Positions 43,365 to 51,746 of a stretch of 64,000 bases of DNA are shown one piece after another. Below the pieces are notes generated by a model. It was not told the DNA's origin and ran no database searches. It was given only the letters and a program-made list of their open reading frames with translations. The translations under genes were made by a program, and so were the position numbers. Origin of the DNA: Streptomyces griseosporeus (GTDB lineage: Bacteria > Actinomycetota > Actinomycetes > Streptomycetales > Streptomycetaceae); assembly GCF_014656055.1 (NCBI RefSeq), contig NZ_BNBR01000004.1, positions 124,001 through 188,000 on the forward strand, given 5' to 3'. Position 1 is the first letter of the stretch. Every line of letters starts with the position of its first letter.

Positions 43365-43467
43365 GAGCCGGAGCCGGAGCCGGAGCCGGGGCCGGGGCCG
43401 GGGCCGGGGCCGGGGTCGGGGCCGGGGCCGGAGCCGGGGCCGGAGCCGGGGCCGGGGCGGGGCCGGG
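43365..43467. repeat. Hexanucleotide tandem repeat (CCGGAG/CCGGGG)
   Basis: About 16 consecutive 6-base units between the YidC-like and FAH-family genes. A frame through it would read PEPEPGPGPG, but it lacks coding support, so it is called a repeat. It is a candidate variable-number locus. Confidence 0.85.
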
Positions 43468-43623
43468 ACGGCCGGGCTGCCTACGGTCCAGTACGTGAAC
43501 CGGGTATTGCGGAGTGGACGCCGAACTTGGAGGATCGACCAGTCCTCCGATGGCTGCGCCACGGCCGCACCCCGGTCGCTCCATCGGCCGGGCGCCCGCG
43601 ATCGAGGAAGATGGTGAGGACCC

Positions 43624-44481
43624 ATGAAGCTGCTGCGAGTCGGTACGGCCGGGTCGGAACGGCCCGCGCTGCTCGACGGCGAAGGGACCCTGCGCGACCT
43701 GTCGGGCCTGGTGCCCGACATCGACGGCGGGCTGCTCGCCGACGACGCCGCCCTCGCCCGGATCCGCGCCGCGGCCGACTCCGGTGAGCTGCCCGCGCTG
43801 GACCCGACCGGGCTGCGGATCGGACCGCCCCTGGGCCGGATCGGCAAGATCGTGTGCATCGGGCTGAACTACCACGACCACGCCCGCGAGACCGGCGCCG
43901 AGCCGCCCGCCGAGCCCGTCGTCTTCTTCAAGGCGCCGGACACGGTGGTCGGCCCGCACGACACCGTGCTCGTGCCGCGCGGCTCCACCAAGACGGACTG
44001 GGAGGTGGAGCTGGCCGTCGTCATCGGCCGTACGGCCCGCTACCTGGGCTCGGCCGAGGAGGCGCTCGCGCATGTCGCGGGGTACACGGTGGCGCACGAC
44101 GTGTCGGAGCGGGAGTTCCAGATAGAGCGGGGTGGCACCTGGGACAAGGGGAAGAACTGCGAGACGTTCAACCCGCTCGGGCCCTGGCTGGTGACCGCGG
44201 ACGAGGTACCCGACCCGCAGGACCTGCGGCTGCGGCTGTGGGTCAACGGCGAGCTGAAGCAGGACGGGACGACGGCCGAGCAGATCTTCCCGGTGGCGGA
44301 GGTCGTGCGGTACGTCAGCCAGTTCATGACCCTGTACCCGGGCGACGTCATCAACACGGGCACGCCCGCCGGTGTGGCGATGGGGCACGCGGAGCCGAAG
44401 CCGTACCTGCGGGCCGGTGACGTCGTCGAGCTGGAGATCGACGGACTCGGCCGGCAGCGGCAGGAGCTGAAGGACGCCTGA
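43624..44481 (+). CDS. Fumarylacetoacetate hydrolase-family enzyme
   Basis: A 285-residue FAH-fold enzyme. A ~70-residue N-terminal domain precedes GKIVCIGLNYHDHARETG and PVVFFKAPDTVVGPHD. Metal ligands are expected in DWEVELAVVIG (two Glu) and TVAHDVSERE (Asp). FAH relatives cleave or hydrate acyl-pyruvates, or decarboxylate oxaloacetate; the specific substrate cannot be read from sequence. It is followed by a bidirectional terminator. Confidence 0.88.
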   Translation: MKLLRVGTAGSERPALLDGEGTLRDLSGLVPDIDGGLLADDAALARIRAAADSGELPALDPTGLRIGPPLGRIGKIVCIGLNYHDHARETGAEPPAEPVVFFKAPDTVVGPHDTVLVPRGSTKTDWEVELAVVIGRTARYLGSAEEALAHVAGYTVAHDVSEREFQIERGGTWDKGKNCETFNPLGPWLVTADEVPDPQDLRLRLWVNGELKQDGTTAEQIFPVAEVVRYVSQFMTLYPGDVINTGTPAGVAMGHAEPKPYLRAGDVVELEIDGLGRQRQELKDA

Positions 44482-44574
44482 GGGCCTGACGGTCTGAAAG
44501 GTCTGAGGGGGGCGCCTGAGTGCCTGAGGGGCCACCACCGCCCCGGCCATCACCGCCCTCCGAGGCAGGGACCC

Positions 44575-44603
44575 GCGGGGCCGCACAGGGGATGCGGCCC
44601 CGC
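44575..44603. terminator. Bidirectional terminator between FAH and LLM genes
   Basis: GCGGGGCCGCA pairs perfectly with TGCGGCCCCGC around a 7-base loop between two convergent genes. Confidence 0.82.
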
Positions 44604-44611
44604 GCCCCTTC

Positions 44612-45478
44612 TCAGGCCAGGATCTGGGCGAGGCGGGCCCAGCCCTCCCGGGGCAGGAACTCGCGAGGGCCGCCGTGCACCACCTGAAGGGCCACATGGT
44701 CGGCGCCGGCGGCGTGGAACTCGTCGATCCGCTTGCGGATCACGTCCTCCGTGCCCCAGGCGAACACCGCGTCGACCAGCCGGTCGCTGCCGCCGTTCGC
44801 CAGGTCGTCCTCGGTGAAGCCGAGGCGCAGGAAGTTGTTGGTGTAGTTCGGCAGTTGCAGATAGAGGGCGAGCGTGTCGCGGGCGAGCTCGCGGGCGCGG
44901 GCCGGGTCGTCCTCCAGGACGATCTTCAACTCCGGGGCCAGCAGCGCCTGGTCGCCGAGGATCCGGCGGGCCTGGGCGGTGTGCTCGGCGGTGATCAGAT
45001 AGGGGATCGCGCCCGCCGCCCGGTCCCGGGACAGCTCCAGGGTCTTGGGTCCGAGCGCGGCCAGCACACGGCGCCCGGCGGGGACGCCGGCGGTGTCGAG
45101 CGCGTCGAGGTAGGCGACGAGGGAGGAGTACGGGCGGCGGTACTGCTCGGCCAGCTTGGCGTGCGAGGCGCCGATGCCGAGGACGAAGCGGCCGGGGTGG
45201 GAGGCCTCCAGCTCGGCGTACCGGGCGGCGGTGCCGGCGGCGTCGTACTCCCAGATGCTCTGGATGCTGGTGGCGACGGTGATCCGCTCGGTGGCTTCGA
45301 GGAGCGGTACGGCGTGGTGGACGGTGCTGTTGCCGCCGAGCCAGAGGGCGCCGAAGCCGAGTTCCTCCAACTCGGCGGCGGCCTCCCGGAGTTCGCCGCG
45401 GCGCTGCGGGTCCTCCGAGCGCAGGCCGATGTTCCAGATGCCGTAGCGGCCGATCGTGTCCTTGACGGGGTTGCTCAT
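44612..45478 (-). CDS. LLM-class F420-dependent oxidoreductase
   Basis: A 288-residue bacterial luciferase-like protein. IGRYGIWNIGLRSEDPQRRG at the N-terminus, ALWLGGNSTVHHAVPLLEAT, TVATSIQSIWEYDAAGTAAR and FVLGIGASHAKLAEQYRRPY are typical of actinobacterial F420-using members. Substrate unknown. It stands alone, ahead of a UPF0303 gene on the same strand. Confidence 0.87.
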   Translation of the reverse strand: MSNPVKDTIGRYGIWNIGLRSEDPQRRGELREAAAELEELGFGALWLGGNSTVHHAVPLLEATERITVATSIQSIWEYDAAGTAARYAELEASHPGRFVLGIGASHAKLAEQYRRPYSSLVAYLDALDTAGVPAGRRVLAALGPKTLELSRDRAAGAIPYLITAEHTAQARRILGDQALLAPELKIVLEDDPARARELARDTLALYLQLPNYTNNFLRLGFTEDDLANGGSDRLVDAVFAWGTEDVIRKRIDEFHAAGADHVALQVVHGGPREFLPREGWARLAQILA

Positions 45479-45573
45479 CGGGCGGTTCCCTCCGGCTGGG
45501 CGGCGTTGATCGTCGTGCCTCTCGCCAGTGCCAACCGGAGGGTGTCCCGACTTAATCCCGGGTCAGTCCCGGC

Positions 45574-46083
45574 TCAGTCCCGGGCCAGCCCCAGGAACTC
45601 CTCCAGGGCCTCCACCACGAACCGGTGGTCCTGGAGTTGCGGCAGACCGGAGACGGTGACCGCGCCGATGACGCCGACGCCCTCCACGGTGAGGGGGAAG
45701 GAGCCGCCGTGCGCGGCGTAGACGTCGGGGTCGAGGCGGGAGGACTCCTCGAAGGTGGTGCCCTTGGCGCGGAAGCGGGCGCCGACCAGGTAGGAGGAGG
45801 CGCCGTAGCGCTCGACGACACGGCGCTTGCGCTGGATCCAGGCGTCGTTGTCGGGCGTGGAGCCGGGCAGCGCGGCGTGGAAGAGCTGCTGTCCGGCGCG
45901 GTGGATGTCGACGGCGACGGGCGCCTGGCGGTCGCGGGCCATGCCCACCAGGAGGGAGCCGAGCGCCCAGGCGTCGTCGTGGGTGAACTGCCGGAAGACC
46001 AGGCGGCGTTCCTGGGCCTCCAGCTCCTCGATGCTCGGGGTCAGCTCGGGGCGGACCTTCGGGGTCAGTTCGGGGCCGCTCAT
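45574..46083 (-). CDS. UPF0303 / GlcG-like heme-binding-fold protein
   Basis: A 169-residue protein of the UPF0303 (DUF336-like) family: FTHDDAWALGSLLVGMARDR, AVDIHRAGQQLFHAALPGST, NDAWIQRKRRVVERYG and AAHGGSFPLTVEGVGVIGAV are the signature. The ATG shares one base with the stop of the upstream oxidoreductase (TGATG), so the two are translationally coupled. Relatives are named heme-degrading or stress proteins, but evidence is weak. Confidence 0.87.
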   Translation of the reverse strand: MSGPELTPKVRPELTPSIEELEAQERRLVFRQFTHDDAWALGSLLVGMARDRQAPVAVDIHRAGQQLFHAALPGSTPDNDAWIQRKRRVVERYGASSYLVGARFRAKGTTFEESSRLDPDVYAAHGGSFPLTVEGVGVIGAVTVSGLPQLQDHRFVVEALEEFLGLARD

Positions 46084-47201
46084 CACAGGGTCACCGCCAC
46101 TCCGTCACGGGCCGAACGCCGGGCCGCCTCCAGCACGTCGAGCGCGGCGGCCGCCTCCAGGGCGGTCACCGGGTTGGGTCCGGCGCCGGTGAGGGCGGCG
46201 GCCACGGCGGCGTAGTAGGCGGGGTAGTCGCCGGGCAGGGTCGGCACCGCGCGGCCGCCGCCGGTCACCGGGGACTCCCCGGAGCCGACACGGCCCCACA
46301 GCGACTCCTCCTCGACACCCCACCCGGCGCCGTCCACGCCGGGGCGGTGGCCCTCGCGGAGGGCGGCCTCCTGCGGGTCCAGGCCGTACTTGACATAGCC
46401 CGCCCGCGAGCCGAGGACGCGGAAGCGGGGGCCGAGCTGGGCGGTGGTGGCGGAGACGTACAGGTGGGAGCGGACGCCGTTCGCGTGGGTGATCGCGAGG
46501 AACGTGTCGTCGTCGGCGGCGGCGCCGGCGCGGCGCACGTCCGACTCGGCGTACACCTGGACGGCCGGGCCGAAGAGGACCAGGGCCTGGTCGACGACGT
46601 GGCTGCCGAGGTCGTAGAGCAGACCTCCGATCTCCGCCGGGTCGCCGGACTCGCGCCAGCCGCCCTTGGGCTGCGGGCGCCAGCGTTCGAAGCGGGACTC
46701 GAAGCGCCACACGTCGCCCAGCTCGCCGTCGGCGATCAGCTTGCGCAGGGTCAGGAAGTCGTTGTCCCAGCGGCGGTTCTGGAAGACGGACAGGAGCAGG
46801 CCGCGCTCCTCGGCGAGGGCGGCCAGCTCGCGCGCCTCGGCGGCGGTGCCCGCGACCGGCTTGTCGACGACGACCGGCAGGCCGGCCTTCAGGGCCGTGG
46901 TGGCCAGCGGGACGTGCGTCTTGTTCGGGGAGGCGATGACGACCAGGTCGAGGTCGGCGGCGCGGTCGAACAGCTCGTCCGGGGTGGCGGCGACACGGAC
47001 GCCCGGGTGCTCGGTGCGGGCCTGCTGCTGCCGCTCGGGGTTCGAGGTGACCACCGTGTCCAGGGCGAGGCCCTCGGTGGTGGCGATCAGCGGGGCGTGG
47101 AAGACGGAGCCGGCGAGGCCGTAGCCGACGAGGCCGACCCGCAGGGGGGAGGCCGGGGAGCCGGTGGCGCCGGGGGAGCTGCCGAGGGGTGTGCCAGTCA
47201 T
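46083..47201 (-). CDS. Gfo/Idh/MocA-family oxidoreductase
   Basis: A 372-residue NAD(P)-dependent oxidoreductase. Rossmann motif VGLVGYGLAGSVFHAPLI, VVIASPNKTHVPLATTALKA and the catalytic VVDKPVAG (Lys) are followed by the C-terminal alpha/beta domain with GGLLYDLGSHVVDQALVLFG (Asp/His). The family oxidises sugars or inositols. It begins 57 bases from a divergent ROK regulator, whose likely operator overlaps this promoter, so it is probably the target of that repressor. Confidence 0.9.
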   Translation of the reverse strand: MTGTPLGSSPGATGSPASPLRVGLVGYGLAGSVFHAPLIATTEGLALDTVVTSNPERQQQARTEHPGVRVAATPDELFDRAADLDLVVIASPNKTHVPLATTALKAGLPVVVDKPVAGTAAEARELAALAEERGLLLSVFQNRRWDNDFLTLRKLIADGELGDVWRFESRFERWRPQPKGGWRESGDPAEIGGLLYDLGSHVVDQALVLFGPAVQVYAESDVRRAGAAADDDTFLAITHANGVRSHLYVSATTAQLGPRFRVLGSRAGYVKYGLDPQEAALREGHRPGVDGAGWGVEEESLWGRVGSGESPVTGGGRAVPTLPGDYPAYYAAVAAALTGAGPNPVTALEAAAALDVLEAARRSARDGVAVTL

Positions 47202-47207
47202 GGACCC

Positions 47208-47234
47208 CACTTTCGCAACGCTGTTGCCAAAGTG
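47208..47234. promoter_or_regulatory. ROK operator between Gfo/Idh and ROK genes
   Basis: CACTTT-C-GCAAC-GCT-GTTGC-C-AAAGTG is a 27-base dyad whose arms match at 11 of 12 positions. It overlaps the TTGCCA box of the ROK promoter, and its right end is about 24 bases from the ROK start codon. Confidence 0.75.
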
Positions 47235-47251
47235 CAAGTACGGGCGACAAT
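47224..47251 (+). promoter_or_regulatory. Leaderless promoter of the ROK gene
   Basis: TTGCCA, 16 bases, GACAAT; the GTG start is seven bases after the -10 box, fitting a transcript that begins at the start codon. Confidence 0.5.
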
Positions 47252-47257
47252 GGCGTG

Positions 47258-48373
47258 GTGAACAGGACGAACGGCGGCGCCAATCTGCTGGCCCTGCGCA
47301 GCCACAACGCCACGCTGGTGCTCGATCTGCTCCGCGGGGCGGGCGAGGAGGGCATCAGCCGGCTGGAACTCGCCGAGCGGACCGGGCTCACCCCGCAGGC
47401 CGTCAGCAAGATCACGGCCCGGCTGCGCGAGGAGGGGCTGGCCGCGGAGGCGGGGCGGCGCGCGTCGACCGGCGGCAAGCCGCGGACCGTGCTGCGGCTG
47501 GTGCCCGAGGCCGGGCACGCGGTGGGCGTGCAGCTGGACCGCGACGAGGTACGGGCGGTCCTGGTCGATCTGACCGGGCGGATCGTCGCCGAGCGCCGCG
47601 CGGGCGTGGACCTTGGGAGCGCCGGGGCGGACGCCGCGGTCGACGCGGTCGTCCGGGAGGCGCGGCCGCTGGCGGGCGGTGTGCGGGCAGGGGCGCTGCT
47701 CGGGGTGGGGGTGGCGCTGCCGGGGCCGCTCGACCATGTGCGGGGGGTGCTCCACAGGGTGACCGGGTTCCCGCAGTGGGAGGGGTTCCCGCTGCGGGAC
47801 GCGGTGGCGGCGCGGTTGGACGTGCCGGTCGTGGTGGACAAGGACACCAACGCGGCGGCGCTGGGGCTGGCGGTGGCGGGCGAGGGCGAAGGGCCGGAGG
47901 AGGCCGCGCGGTCGTTCGCGTACCTGCACCTCGCCACGGGCCTCGGTGCCGGTCTGGTGATCGGCGGGGCCGTGCACCGGGGTGCGCGGACCGGGGCGGG
48001 GGAGTTCGGGCACCAGGTGATCCAACTGGACGGGCCGAGGTGCACCTGCGGCGACCGGGGGTGCGTCGAGGCGCTGTGCCTGGCCGCGGTGGCGCGGGGG
48101 GACCTGGAGGAGGCGGCGCGGGTGCTGGGGGCCGGGGCGTCGAACCTCGTGGGCCTGCTCGACATCGACCTGGTGCTGCTCGGGGGCCGGACGGTGGCGG
48201 CGGCGCCGGACGTGTTCGTACGGGGCGTCGCGGACGTGCTGGAGGCCCGGGCACGGCGCGAAGGCGCGGTCGGGGGCGCGGTACCGGTGCGGCCGGCCCG
48301 GGGCGGGGCGTGGGGGGTCGCGGCGGGGGCGGCGCAGCTGGTGCTGGGCGGCGTGTTCGGCCGGCACGGCTGA
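47258..48373 (+). CDS. ROK-family transcriptional repressor
   Basis: A 371-residue repressor. The N-terminal winged helix (SRLELAERTGLTPQAVSKIT, residues ~32-70) is followed by a sugar-kinase-like ROK domain with DKDTNAAALG and the zinc motif CTCGDRGCVEALC. The usual kinase aspartate motif region reads VGVALPGPLDH, as in regulatory ROK members. GTG start, probably leaderless. It likely regulates the divergent Gfo/Idh operon and itself through the shared dyad. Confidence 0.9.
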   Translation: MNRTNGGANLLALRSHNATLVLDLLRGAGEEGISRLELAERTGLTPQAVSKITARLREEGLAAEAGRRASTGGKPRTVLRLVPEAGHAVGVQLDRDEVRAVLVDLTGRIVAERRAGVDLGSAGADAAVDAVVREARPLAGGVRAGALLGVGVALPGPLDHVRGVLHRVTGFPQWEGFPLRDAVAARLDVPVVVDKDTNAAALGLAVAGEGEGPEEAARSFAYLHLATGLGAGLVIGGAVHRGARTGAGEFGHQVIQLDGPRCTCGDRGCVEALCLAAVARGDLEEAARVLGAGASNLVGLLDIDLVLLGGRTVAAAPDVFVRGVADVLEARARREGAVGGAVPVRPARGGAWGVAAGAAQLVLGGVFGRHG

Positions 48374-48517
48374 GGCCGGGTGCCGCCGGGGCTGGGGCTG
48401 GGCCAGGGCTGGGGCCGGGGTCGGTCGGGGTCCCCCGATCAGCCGCACTCCCTCCTCCGTTCGAGCCCCCGTCCCGCGCGGCGTCGCCCCCGCGGACGGG
48501 GCCGCCGCCAAGCTCAT

Positions 48518-49408
48518 ATGCCTATGCGACTGTCTACGCCTGTCTCCCCCTGTCTCGCCGCGGCCGCCGCCCTCGTCCTCTCCTCCTCCCTGGCGGTCGG
48601 CGCCGTGGCCGGGCCCGCCGCCGCCCGGGCCGGCTGCACCGCGACCGGCACCGGGGACTTCCCGCTGAGCACCCGGATTGTCGGCGGCCCGGCGTCGTAC
48701 GAGGCCGGGGGTAAGTACGGCAGCTGGCGCATCGAGGTGCGGAACACCACCGGCCGCACCTGCACCGGCATCCACCCGGTCGTCGTCCTCGTCGACGGGC
48801 GGCACGCGCTGAAGCCCGGCCAGGCGCGTCTGGAGTTCTCCCACGGGGGCCGGGAGCACACCGTGCGCTTCGAGGAGACCGACGAGGACGAGCTGGTCGG
48901 GGCGTTCGCCGACGGGGACGGGTTCGACGGGTTCAGCGTGGGGCCGCGGGGCACGCTCGCCGTGGACGTACGGCTGGCCTTCGGCGCCGACGCCGTGCCG
49001 GACGCCGTACCGAACGACGTCACCGCGAACGCGGCCGTCGTGCAGCGCCACGAGGACGACGGGGACTGGGTGGGGCAGTCGAACGACTACCGCTTCACCG
49101 TCCGGGAGGCCTCCGACGAGGACGAGCCCCCCGCCGAGGACGAGTCCCCCTCCCCGCACGAGTCCGGGACCGCCGCCGGCACCGGAGGCACGCCGACCCC
49201 CACCCCCACCCCCCGTCCCGACGGCACCGCAGCCTCCCCCGGCCCGGCCGAGCCCACCGATCCCGGTGCCGCCCCCGACCTCCACGGCCCCGGCCAGCTC
49301 GCCGCCACCGGCCCGCTCGCCCACCGCACCGCCCTGGCCGCCGCCGGCCTCCTCCTCGCCGGCGCCACCCTGACGCTCGTCCGCAGGCCGTTCAGGCGCC
49401 GCCGCTGA
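48518..49408 (+). CDS. Sortase-type surface protein with LAATG sorting signal
   Basis: A 296-residue exported protein. The signal peptide (CLAAAAALVLSSSLAVGAVA) ends near residue 35. The mature part is a beta-type domain of ~150 residues with two cysteines (GCTATG, RTCTG), then a Glu/Pro/Ser/Thr linker with a PTPTPTPRP stretch. The C-terminus carries GQLAATGPLA, a hydrophobic span and VRRPFRRRR: the LAxTG signal used by class E sortases in Streptomyces. It should be wall-anchored. The sortase at 51015 is class F, so it may not be the partner enzyme. Confidence 0.82.
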   Translation: MPMRLSTPVSPCLAAAAALVLSSSLAVGAVAGPAAARAGCTATGTGDFPLSTRIVGGPASYEAGGKYGSWRIEVRNTTGRTCTGIHPVVVLVDGRHALKPGQARLEFSHGGREHTVRFEETDEDELVGAFADGDGFDGFSVGPRGTLAVDVRLAFGADAVPDAVPNDVTANAAVVQRHEDDGDWVGQSNDYRFTVREASDEDEPPAEDESPSPHESGTAAGTGGTPTPTPTPRPDGTAASPGPAEPTDPGAAPDLHGPGQLAATGPLAHRTALAAAGLLLAGATLTLVRRPFRRRR

Positions 49409-49573
49409 GGCGGCCACCCCGCCGCCCCTGTGCAGGCGATCTGTCTCCTGGCTGTCCAGCCGTTGATCGACGGGGTACGTATCCGTCAGTCCTGATTAGG
49501 CTGTGGCGCGTCGGTACGCCGTGGTTCCGGCGCCCCAGTCCGTATGACGTACGTACGCCAGGAGACGCAGCAC

Positions 49574-50353
49574 ATGGCAGAACGCAAGCCCATCGAGTCG
49601 TGGCTCACCGACATGGACGGCGTGCTCATCCACGAGGGTGTGCCGATCCCCGGCGCCGACGCCTTCCTGAAGAGGCTGCGCGAGTCCGGCAAGCCCTTCC
49701 TGGTGCTGACCAACAACTCCATCTACACCCCGCGCGACCTGCACGCCCGGCTGACGCGCATGGGCCTGGACGTGCCCATCGAGAACATCTGGACGTCCGC
49801 GCTGGCCACCGCCAAGTTCCTCGACGACCAGCGGCCCGGCGGCTCGGCGTACGTCATCGGCGAGGCCGGTCTGACCACCGCGCTGCACGACATCGGCTAC
49901 ATCCTCACCGACCACGAGCCGGACTACGTCGTCCTCGGAGAGACCCGCACCTACTCCTTCGAGGCCATGACCAAGGCGGTCCGGCTCATCAACGACGGCG
50001 CCCGCTTCATCTGCACCAACCCCGACGAGACCGGCCCCTCCACCGAGGGCCCCCTCCCGGCGACCGGCGCCGTCGCCGCGCTGATCACCAAGGCCACCGG
50101 TAAGCAGCCGTACTTCGCGGGCAAGCCCAACCCGCTGATGATGCGCACCGGCCTGAACGCGATCGGCGCGCACTCCGAGACCAGCGCGATGATCGGCGAC
50201 CGGATGGACACCGACGTCCTGGCCGGCATGGAGGCCGGTATGCAGACGTTCCTGGTGCTCACCGGACTGACCCGGCCCGAGCAGGTGGAGAACTTCCCCT
50301 ACCGCCCCTCCAAGATCGTGGACTCGATCGCCGACCTGGTCGACCGGATCTGA
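49574..50353 (+). CDS. HAD-IIA phosphatase (NagD-like)
   Basis: A 259-residue haloacid dehalogenase-superfamily phosphatase. The catalytic motif I is WLTDMDGVLIHEG (nucleophile Asp; acid Asp two residues later), motif II VLTNNS, motif III around GKPNPLMMRTGL (Lys) and motif IV MIGDRMDTDVLAG. The cap C2 between motifs is normal for this group. Its substrate is a small phosphorylated metabolite, which cannot be specified. Confidence 0.92.
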   Translation: MAERKPIESWLTDMDGVLIHEGVPIPGADAFLKRLRESGKPFLVLTNNSIYTPRDLHARLTRMGLDVPIENIWTSALATAKFLDDQRPGGSAYVIGEAGLTTALHDIGYILTDHEPDYVVLGETRTYSFEAMTKAVRLINDGARFICTNPDETGPSTEGPLPATGAVAALITKATGKQPYFAGKPNPLMMRTGLNAIGAHSETSAMIGDRMDTDVLAGMEAGMQTFLVLTGLTRPEQVENFPYRPSKIVDSIADLVDRI

Positions 50354-50459
50354 GCAGCGGGTCCCGAAACCCGATTCCACCCGTACGGCGCAGCCGTGTC
50401 CCCCAGCGGATGCGATCCGCCGGGCCCCGGAGGACGCTCCAGATGACTGGAGGTTCACC

Positions 50460-51011
50460 ATGGGTCGACTGAACATCACACTCTGCGCGGCGGCCGCCGC
50501 GGCCGCGGCGCTGCTCCCTGTGGCGCCCACGGCGTCCGCCGCGTCCGGGTCGGGCGACCGCGAGGTCTCCGTGACCCCGTCCACGCCCGCCGCGGGCGCC
50601 GACGTCGCGCTGCAGGTGCGCGGCTGCTCCGGCAGGACGGGTACGGCCGTCTCCTCCGCGTTCGTCGCCGACGTGCACCTCGCCGGCGCCGACGGCACGC
50701 TCGCCGGCGAGACCAAGGTGCGCTCCACGCTGAAGCCCGGCCCCTACGACGTGAAGATCACCTGCGCCGACTTCACGATCAAGGGCAGCATCACCGTCGT
50801 GGCCGCCGGGGCGCAGTCGCACCCCACCGCGCCCGCCTCCCCGGTCGCCCCCGTCCCCGCGGGCGGCGGCGGCACCGCACGCCTCGCGGTCTCCCCCTCC
50901 CACGCCGAGGGACCCGGCACCGCCCACGCGGTCACCGGGCTGGTCCTGGCCGGCGTCGCCGCGGTGGCCGTCGCCCTGCGCAGCGCCCGCCGGAGCCGCA
51001 GGACGGACTGA
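50460..51011 (+). CDS. Exported protein upstream of a sortase
   Basis: A 183-residue protein with a signal peptide (LCAAAAAAAALLPVAPTASA), a mature beta-type domain of ~90 residues holding two cysteines (VRGCSG, ITCADF), a Pro/Gly linker and one C-terminal membrane span (GLVLAGVAAVAVALRS) followed by a basic tail. No clear LPxTG or LAxTG motif is visible. It ends 3 bases before the class F sortase start, so the pair is co-translated and this protein may be the sortase's partner. Confidence 0.75.
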   Translation: MGRLNITLCAAAAAAAALLPVAPTASAASGSGDREVSVTPSTPAAGADVALQVRGCSGRTGTAVSSAFVADVHLAGADGTLAGETKVRSTLKPGPYDVKITCADFTIKGSITVVAAGAQSHPTAPASPVAPVPAGGGGTARLAVSPSHAEGPGTAHAVTGLVLAGVAAVAVALRSARRSRRTD

Positions 51012-51014
51012 ACC

Positions 51015-51677
51015 ATGGGCGAGAGCGCACGCTCCTCCGGCACCGGACGCCTGCTGACCGGCGTGGCCTGGGCGATGCTGCTGCTCGGGCTGTGGCTGTG
51101 GGGGCGCGAGGTGACCGACGTACCGCCCGGGATGTCCCCGCCGACCACCGGTGACGTGGCCGCCGTCGGACGCCCCGCCGAGCCCCTGCCCCCGCCGGCG
51201 CGGCCGCTGAAGCCGGCGCTGCCGCAGCGCGTCGACATCCCCGACCTCGGCGTGCAGGCACCCGTCGTGGCCCGCGGCCTGACCGCGGCCGGGGCGATCG
51301 ACCCGCCGCCCTTCGAACAGGCCGCGGTGGTCGGCTGGTACCGCGGCGGGGTACGGCCCGGCGCCGCCGGCACCGCGCTGATGGTCGGGCACGTCGACAC
51401 CGAGACCCGGCCCGCCGTCTTCTACAAGCTCAGCACCCTCACCCCGGGCCGCACGGTCCGCGTCGTCCGCGACGACGGCAAGGTCGCCGAGTTCACCGTG
51501 GAGAGCGTCGAGGTGGTGCCCCGCGACCGGTTCGACGCCCACCGCGCCTACGGCGTCCGCCACTCCGGCCGCGCCGAACTCCGCCTGATCACCTGCGGCG
51601 GCACCTTCGACCGGGCCAGCCGCAGCTACACGGCGAACGTGATCGTCTCGGCGTACCTGACGGGGACGGCCCGGTGA
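51015..51677 (+). CDS. Class F sortase
   Basis: A 220-residue transpeptidase with one N-terminal span (LTGVAWAMLLLGLWLWG) and a sortase beta-barrel. Catalytic H126 is in LMVGHVDTETRP, C194 in LITCGGTFD and R203 in SRSYTANVIV. This set and the spacing place it in class F, common in actinobacteria. It is co-transcribed with the exported protein gene at 50460. Confidence 0.92.
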   Translation: MGESARSSGTGRLLTGVAWAMLLLGLWLWGREVTDVPPGMSPPTTGDVAAVGRPAEPLPPPARPLKPALPQRVDIPDLGVQAPVVARGLTAAGAIDPPPFEQAAVVGWYRGGVRPGAAGTALMVGHVDTETRPAVFYKLSTLTPGRTVRVVRDDGKVAEFTVESVEVVPRDRFDAHRAYGVRHSGRAELRLITCGGTFDRASRSYTANVIVSAYLTGTAR

Positions 51678-51746
51678 CCGCGACGGGCCCGGGAGGACGT
51701 GTGTCAGGATTGAGCTTTGGAACAGTGCACTCCAAGGGGGAGTTGG

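Noticed and set aside
43363..43787. Open frame coding a PEPEPGPGPG protein
   Set aside because: It is produced by the hexanucleotide repeat and continues out of frame over the start of the FAH-family gene. No ribosome site or homologue is apparent.
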